A DNA stretch of 64,000 nucleotides, from assembly GCF_020169515.1 (NCBI RefSeq), contig NZ_JAHMHW010000001.1, positions 992,001-1,056,000 on the forward strand, read 5' to 3'. Source of the stretch: Paenibacillus vietnamensis (lineage in GTDB: Bacteria > Bacillota > Bacilli > Paenibacillales > Paenibacillaceae). A program made the position numbers and the translations under genes. The notes under the pieces were generated by a model. That model worked only from the letters and a program-made list of their open reading frames with translations. It was not told where the DNA came from and did not search any database. Of the stretch, positions 60,167 through 64,000 are shown in pieces; the stretch's first letter is position 1, and each line of letters begins with the position of its first letter.

Positions 60167-62233
60167 ATGGCCAATCAAACATCTTCGCAAACCGTCCGCT
60201 CCGTCTGCCCGTTTGACTGTCCGGATACATGCGGGCTTAGCATTACGCTTGAGCAAGGCAAGGTAACTTCCATTACCGGAGACAAGGATCATCCCGTTAC
60301 CAAAGGAGCGATCTGCAATAAAGTCAGGCAGCTGCCCGACCGTCTATATCACCCCGAACGTCTTCTCTATCCGATGAGGCGTACCGGTCCGAAAGGAACG
60401 CTGTCGTTCGAACGCATCAGCTGGGAGGAAGCCTATCGCGAGCTGACGGAACGCATGCGCAGCATGATCGATCATCACGGCGCAGAGGCGATTTTGCCCT
60501 ACAGCTTCTACGGCAATATGGGCGTACTCAATGCCGAAGGAATGGACCGCCGCTTTTTCCACCGTCTAGGCGCGAGCCGGCTGGACCGCGCGATTTGCAA
60601 CAATGCCGGAGCGGCCGGCTACCGTTATACGATGGGCGGCTCGATCGGAATCGATCCCGAGGATACGGTTCATACGAAGCTGTTCATCATTTGGGGCTGC
60701 AATCTCGTATCGACGAATATGCATCAGACCATGCTTGCGACCGAAGCCAGAAAAAATGGGGCGTATATCGTCCACATCGACGTCCACCGAAACCGTACCT
60801 CCGCCTGGGCGGACCGCTTTATCCATGTGCGGCCGGGGTCGGATGCCGCTTTGGCGCTCGGCATTATGCATGTCCTCATACGCGACGGTCTGGTCGATTC
60901 CGGATTTTTGCGGGAGTATGCGATCGGCTACGAAGAGCTGGCGGCGGAAGCGGCCGGATATACGCCGGAACGCGTATCCGGCATTACCGGCGTGCCCGCT
61001 TCGGAAATCGAAGAGCTGGCTCGCCTGTACGGCACGGCATCGCCGTCTTTTATCCGAATCGGCAACGGCCTGCAGCATCACGATAACGGAGGCATGGCGA
61101 TTAGAGCCATTTCCTGCCTGCCGGCGCTGACCGGCCAGTGGAATGTCCGCGGCGGCGGGGCGATGAAAGGCAACGGCTGGTATTTGCGCTTGAATACGGA
61201 TCGTTTGGAGCGCCCCGACCTGATGCCCGATCCCGCTGTCCGGAGTATTAACATGAACCAGCTTGGCGACGCGCTGCTGGAAGCGGATCCGCCGGTGCGC
61301 ATGCTGTTCGTCTACAACAGCAATCCTGCCGTCGTAGCCCCCGACCAGAACCGGGTTCGGGAAGGTTTGCTGCGCAGCGATCTGTACACGGTCGTCCATG
61401 ATTTGTTTTTAACCGATTCTTGCAAATATGCGGATCTCGTTTTGCCGGCCGCCTCGCACTTTGAGAATACGGATCTGTACACCTCCTATTGGCATCTCTA
61501 TGTGCAGCTGCAGGAGCCTGTCATCGAAACGGCGGGAGAGTGCAAATCGAACTTCACGCTGTTCAAGGAGCTCGCACTGCGCCTCGGCTTCGAGCCGGAG
61601 GTTTTCTACATGACCGAGGAGCAGATGATTAACGAAGCTTTGGACAGCCGGATGAATCCGTTATTGGAAGGCATTTCGTTCGAAGCGCTTAGGAAAAACG
61701 GCGGCCGGATGAAAGCAGGCGGCGGCAAACTTCCGCCGTTAGCGGAAAGAATCCCTACGCCCAGCGGCAAGATCGAGCTGTATTCGCAGGCGATGCTCGA
61801 AAGCGGCTACCCGCCTGTTCCTGTCCACACGAATCTGCTTGAGCCGGACCGTTACCCTTTCTGGCTGACGTCGGGCCCGAATCACAGCTTCATTAACTCG
61901 ACCTTTGCCAATCAGGAAAAGCTGAAGAAGCTGGAAAAACGGCCACTGCTGCATATGCATGAAGAGGATGCCGCCAAGCTGGATCTGGAGCAGGGCGAGC
62001 ACATAAAAATCCGCAACGACAGGGGCGAGATCGAAATGAACGTCTCGATCGGTACGGATGTGCTGCCTGGCGTGCTCGTCACGCAAGGCTTATGGTGGGA
62101 TGACGCGGACAAAGGATATCAGGCGGTCAATGCGCTGACTCCTCAGCGGCTCTCGGACATGGGCGGCGGAGCCGTATTTTTCTCAAACCGCGTTGAAGTC
62201 GTCAAAACCGGCACTTTTCCGAACAAAGCGTAA
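60167..62233 (+). CDS. molybdopterin oxidoreductase (YyaE-like)
   Basis: 688 residues. N-terminal [4Fe-4S] ligands Cys14, Cys18, Cys22 and Cys50 (CPFDCPDTC...GAICNKV), MGD-binding segments (WGCNLVSTNMHQTML, IGNGLQHHDNGG), the putative Mo-ligand Cys in AICNNAGAAGYRY, and a C-terminal molybdopterin-dinucleotide domain (LVTQGLWWDD). Layout resembles B. subtilis YyaE, a formate-dehydrogenase-like enzyme of unknown substrate. AAAGGATGG precedes the ATG. No partner subunits are adjacent. Confidence 0.85.
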   Translation: MANQTSSQTVRSVCPFDCPDTCGLSITLEQGKVTSITGDKDHPVTKGAICNKVRQLPDRLYHPERLLYPMRRTGPKGTLSFERISWEEAYRELTERMRSMIDHHGAEAILPYSFYGNMGVLNAEGMDRRFFHRLGASRLDRAICNNAGAAGYRYTMGGSIGIDPEDTVHTKLFIIWGCNLVSTNMHQTMLATEARKNGAYIVHIDVHRNRTSAWADRFIHVRPGSDAALALGIMHVLIRDGLVDSGFLREYAIGYEELAAEAAGYTPERVSGITGVPASEIEELARLYGTASPSFIRIGNGLQHHDNGGMAIRAISCLPALTGQWNVRGGGAMKGNGWYLRLNTDRLERPDLMPDPAVRSINMNQLGDALLEADPPVRMLFVYNSNPAVVAPDQNRVREGLLRSDLYTVVHDLFLTDSCKYADLVLPAASHFENTDLYTSYWHLYVQLQEPVIETAGECKSNFTLFKELALRLGFEPEVFYMTEEQMINEALDSRMNPLLEGISFEALRKNGGRMKAGGGKLPPLAERIPTPSGKIELYSQAMLESGYPPVPVHTNLLEPDRYPFWLTSGPNHSFINSTFANQEKLKKLEKRPLLHMHEEDAAKLDLEQGEHIKIRNDRGEIEMNVSIGTDVLPGVLVTQGLWWDDADKGYQAVNALTPQRLSDMGGGAVFFSNRVEVVKTGTFPNKA

Positions 62234-62299
62234 TCGGCTGTATCCGTGCATTCTAAGCGGCGATTGTGACCGTTACGAGACAATCGAGACAAACCAGAC

Positions 62300-62340
62300 A
62301 AAAAAGGCGTTGTCAGGGTAATCCCCTGGCAACGCCTTTT
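62300..62340. terminator. bidirectional terminator between convergent genes
   Basis: AAAAGGCGTTG and CAACGCCTTTT (with CAGGG/CCCTG inside) form a long stem between the molybdoenzyme (plus) and NAD(P)H-binding gene (minus). Confidence 0.9.
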
Positions 62341-62349
62341 CTGCACGGT

Positions 62350-62955
62350 CTATTCGCAAACTCCGACTCGTCGGCCGATGTGTTTCCGTTCAAAATACTC
62401 CGCAACCGCAAATGCCGCCGTATCCGCAAACGTAATCTGCGAACCTCCGTCCGGAAGCCTGTCCCTCTGAACCCGGTATGCCGCCTTAGGCTCCCCTTGT
62501 ACAAGCCTGGTCGGACAAACGATCGTCCAGTCAAGCTCCGCAAGCAGCAGCTCGCGGTATACCTGTTCATGTTCCATCGCCGCTTCATGATTGGTCCGTT
62601 TCGTTTCGGACGACTGATATCTGAGCAAATCGGGCTCCGCTGCGCTTTGCAAAATTCCGGCCGTTCCGATCGTCACGAGCCTTCTCACACCGAGGCGCTG
62701 CATCGCGTCAATAACGTTCCGCAAGCCCGCAATGAGCGTTCCGCCGCCCTCCGTTCCCAGGGCGCAGATGACGCCGTCCGCGCCTTTCAGCGCCTCCAGT
62801 ACGTCGTCCGGACGGCGGACGTCTCCGACAAAGCAGCCCTCTTCCGCATGCACCGCCGAGCGGACGAACAGCTTGGGGCGATGTCCCCGCTCCTCGAGAC
62901 CCGACCGGATGTAACGGCCCGTTTTGCCTGTAGAACCGATTAGCAGAATTGGCAT
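62350..62955 (-). CDS. NAD(P)H-binding protein (atypical SDR)
   Basis: 201 residues. N-terminal LIGSTGKTGRYIRSGLEERGH is the nucleotide-binding GxxGxxG form of atypical SDRs (YtfG/NmrA-like). No YxxxK active site is visible. Members act as flavin or quinone reductases or NAD(P) sensors. The hydrophobic core and GADGVICALGTEGGG are intact. Monocistronic. Confidence 0.82.
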   Translation of the reverse strand: MPILLIGSTGKTGRYIRSGLEERGHRPKLFVRSAVHAEEGCFVGDVRRPDDVLEALKGADGVICALGTEGGGTLIAGLRNVIDAMQRLGVRRLVTIGTAGILQSAAEPDLLRYQSSETKRTNHEAAMEHEQVYRELLLAELDWTIVCPTRLVQGEPKAAYRVQRDRLPDGGSQITFADTAAFAVAEYFERKHIGRRVGVCE

Positions 62956-63009
62956 CTATGTACGTTCCTTCTTCCTTCGCTTTTTTAGACGAATGAGCGT
63001 AAATCGGAG

Positions 63010-63984
63010 TTACTTTAATTCCTTCACGATATGCTTAGGCAGCGTTTCGCCCGTCAAAGCCTCAACCATATTTCTGGCGGCGAGCAGCGCCATATCATTT
63101 CTCGTTTGCGTCGTCGCCGAGCCGATATGCGGCAGTGTCACGACGTTGGACATGTTCATGAAGGGATGACCTTGCTCAAGCGGCTCCTTCTCGAATACAT
63201 CGAGGCCGGCAGCGCCGATCGTACCGTTTTGCAGCGCTTCGATCAACGCCTCCTCGTCTACCGTCTGGCCGCGGGAAACGTTAATGAACACCGCATCCGG
63301 CTTCATGAGCGCAAGCTCCTGGCGGCCGATCAGCTTCGTCGTCTCCGGCGTGAGCGGCGTAAGCAGCACAACGAAGTCCGAAACGGCAAGCAGCTCGTTC
63401 AGCGGGGCATATTGAACGCCCATTGCGGTTTCCACTTCAGGCTTCCTCGTACGGTTGTAATAAACAACGTCCATCTCGAAGCCGAATTTCGCCCTCCGGG
63501 CTACGGCCTCGCCGATCCGTCCCATGCCGACAATGCCCAGCTTCGCGTGGTGCACGTCCTTGCCGAACAGCTTGACCCCGTCGCCGGATTTCCAATGCCC
63601 TTCTTTCACGTATCTATCCAGCTCCGCTACCCTTCTTGCAGCCGACAGAATTAGCGCAAAAGTTAAATCCGCTACCGTATCATCCAGTACTTGCGGTGTA
63701 TGCGTGCCTATTACGCCGCGCCGTTTCATCGCTTCGAGATCAAAGTGATTGTAGCCGACGCTGATCGTGCTGACAGCTTTCAGCCGCGGCGCCTGGCTCA
63801 GAAGCTCTTCGTTAATCCAGCGCCCCCCCGTCATCAGCCCGACCGCTTTCAACAGTTTCTCCCTGAGCAGATCCTTTGGAATAGAGCCCTGCTGATGATC
63901 CCAAACCTCGACCTCGCAATACTCCGCAAGTAACGCCAGCGCCTCAGGCGGAATTTGCCGGTCAACAAATACAAATGGTTTCAT
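63010..63984 (-). CDS. 2-hydroxyacid dehydrogenase (glyoxylate/hydroxypyruvate reductase type)
   Basis: 324 residues, complete D-isomer-specific 2-hydroxyacid dehydrogenase. NAD-binding GIVGMGRIGEAVARRA near 150-165, catalytic Arg in NVSRGQTVDEEAL, Glu in DVFEKEP and His in LPHIGSAT. Typical substrates are glyoxylate and hydroxypyruvate. GGAGAGGAG lies upstream of the ATG at the window's right edge. Whether a partner gene follows is not visible. Confidence 0.92.
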   Translation of the reverse strand: MKPFVFVDRQIPPEALALLAEYCEVEVWDHQQGSIPKDLLREKLLKAVGLMTGGRWINEELLSQAPRLKAVSTISVGYNHFDLEAMKRRGVIGTHTPQVLDDTVADLTFALILSAARRVAELDRYVKEGHWKSGDGVKLFGKDVHHAKLGIVGMGRIGEAVARRAKFGFEMDVVYYNRTRKPEVETAMGVQYAPLNELLAVSDFVVLLTPLTPETTKLIGRQELALMKPDAVFINVSRGQTVDEEALIEALQNGTIGAAGLDVFEKEPLEQGHPFMNMSNVVTLPHIGSATTQTRNDMALLAARNMVEALTGETLPKHIVKELK

Positions 63985-64000
63985 ATAGAATCTCCTCTCC

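Noticed and set aside
60566..61399. 277-residue open frame on the minus strand
   Set aside because: It lies wholly opposite the YyaE-like gene, which has clear cofactor motifs; the antisense frame has no family pattern and no ribosome site.
62321..62333. GGCAACGCC, similar to the ANTAR hexaloop block
   Set aside because: It is part of a long perfect terminator stem; the loop would have three bases only and no second hairpin is present.

Overview
The window looks like a chromosomal segment of a Gram-positive, spore-forming member of the Paenibacillaceae (Paenibacillus/Cohnella type). The grounds are strong AGGAGG-type ribosome sites, sigma-A promoters, Bacillus-type genes (yeeI, mmg methylcitrate genes, nasBC, nfrA, ykpA, clpP, yitT), TnrA-type boxes, a LexA-type box, and large extracellular solute-binding proteins with a DPDGNGKYD loop. 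No rRNA, tRNA, CRISPR array, insertion sequence or prophage was seen. Most genes lie on the minus strand.

Layout. 0.3-2 kb: YebC-family regulator and an endonuclease/exonuclease/phosphatase protein. 2-18.6 kb: an accessory catabolic island with a secreted beta-propeller protein, a zinc-type dehydrogenase, an AraC-type membrane sensor, an ABC importer (two permeases and a lipoprotein), a Gfo/Idh/MocA oxidoreductase, an L-serine-dehydratase-like pair, a DHDPS-family lyase, an NAD-dependent epimerase and a GGDEF-like winged-helix regulator; the substrate is unknown. 18.6-29.5 kb: ABC-F ATPase, AraC regulator behind a LexA-like box, a GntR-controlled ABC exporter operon, a solute-binding protein fused to a copper-amine-oxidase-N type domain, TerB-like, YihY and YitT proteins. 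29.5-38.2 kb: propionyl-CoA/methylcitrate (mmg) operon with two degenerate add-ons, an E2-like protein without catalytic His and an acyl-CoA dehydrogenase-like protein without the usual catalytic Glu. 38.3-40.2 kb: a YcgQ/YcgR-type permease pair with a His-rich segment. 40.3-45.3 kb: assimilatory nitrate reductase nasB-nasC, divergent from a relic nitrate transporter. 45.3-52 kb: nitroreductase, RDD protein, small pentapeptide-like protein, and a three-gene phosphorelay (REC; CHASE-like/HAMP/GAF/PAS histidine kinase/REC; HPt-REC-GGDEF-REC). 52-55.5 kb: DUF1854 protein, ABC transporter with zinc ribbon, and a CD3324-like DNA-binding protein, behind a structured leader. 55.6-64 kb: HAD phosphatase, ECF sigma factor, ClpP paralogue, thioredoxin-reductase-like protein, EamA transporter behind a purine-like riboswitch, YyaE-like molybdoenzyme, NAD(P)H-binding protein, 2-hydroxyacid dehydrogenase.

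The strongest discovery is the divergent nas intergenic region (44.6-44.95 kb). Both transcripts carry the two-hairpin RNA element recognised by ANTAR antiterminators (hexaloops with A at position 1 and G at position 4, followed by an overlapping intrinsic terminator), plus two TnrA-type boxes. Nitrate assimilation here is therefore predicted to be gated both by nitrogen limitation (TnrA) and by a NasR/NasT-like RNA-binding antiterminator encoded elsewhere. The transporter on one side has decayed to a deletion/frameshift relic while its control region stayed intact. Second is a purine-riboswitch-like aptamer with an overlapping terminator in front of the EamA transporter gene.

Limits: all family names come from reading motifs and remembered family features, with no database search; RNA folds were drawn by eye.
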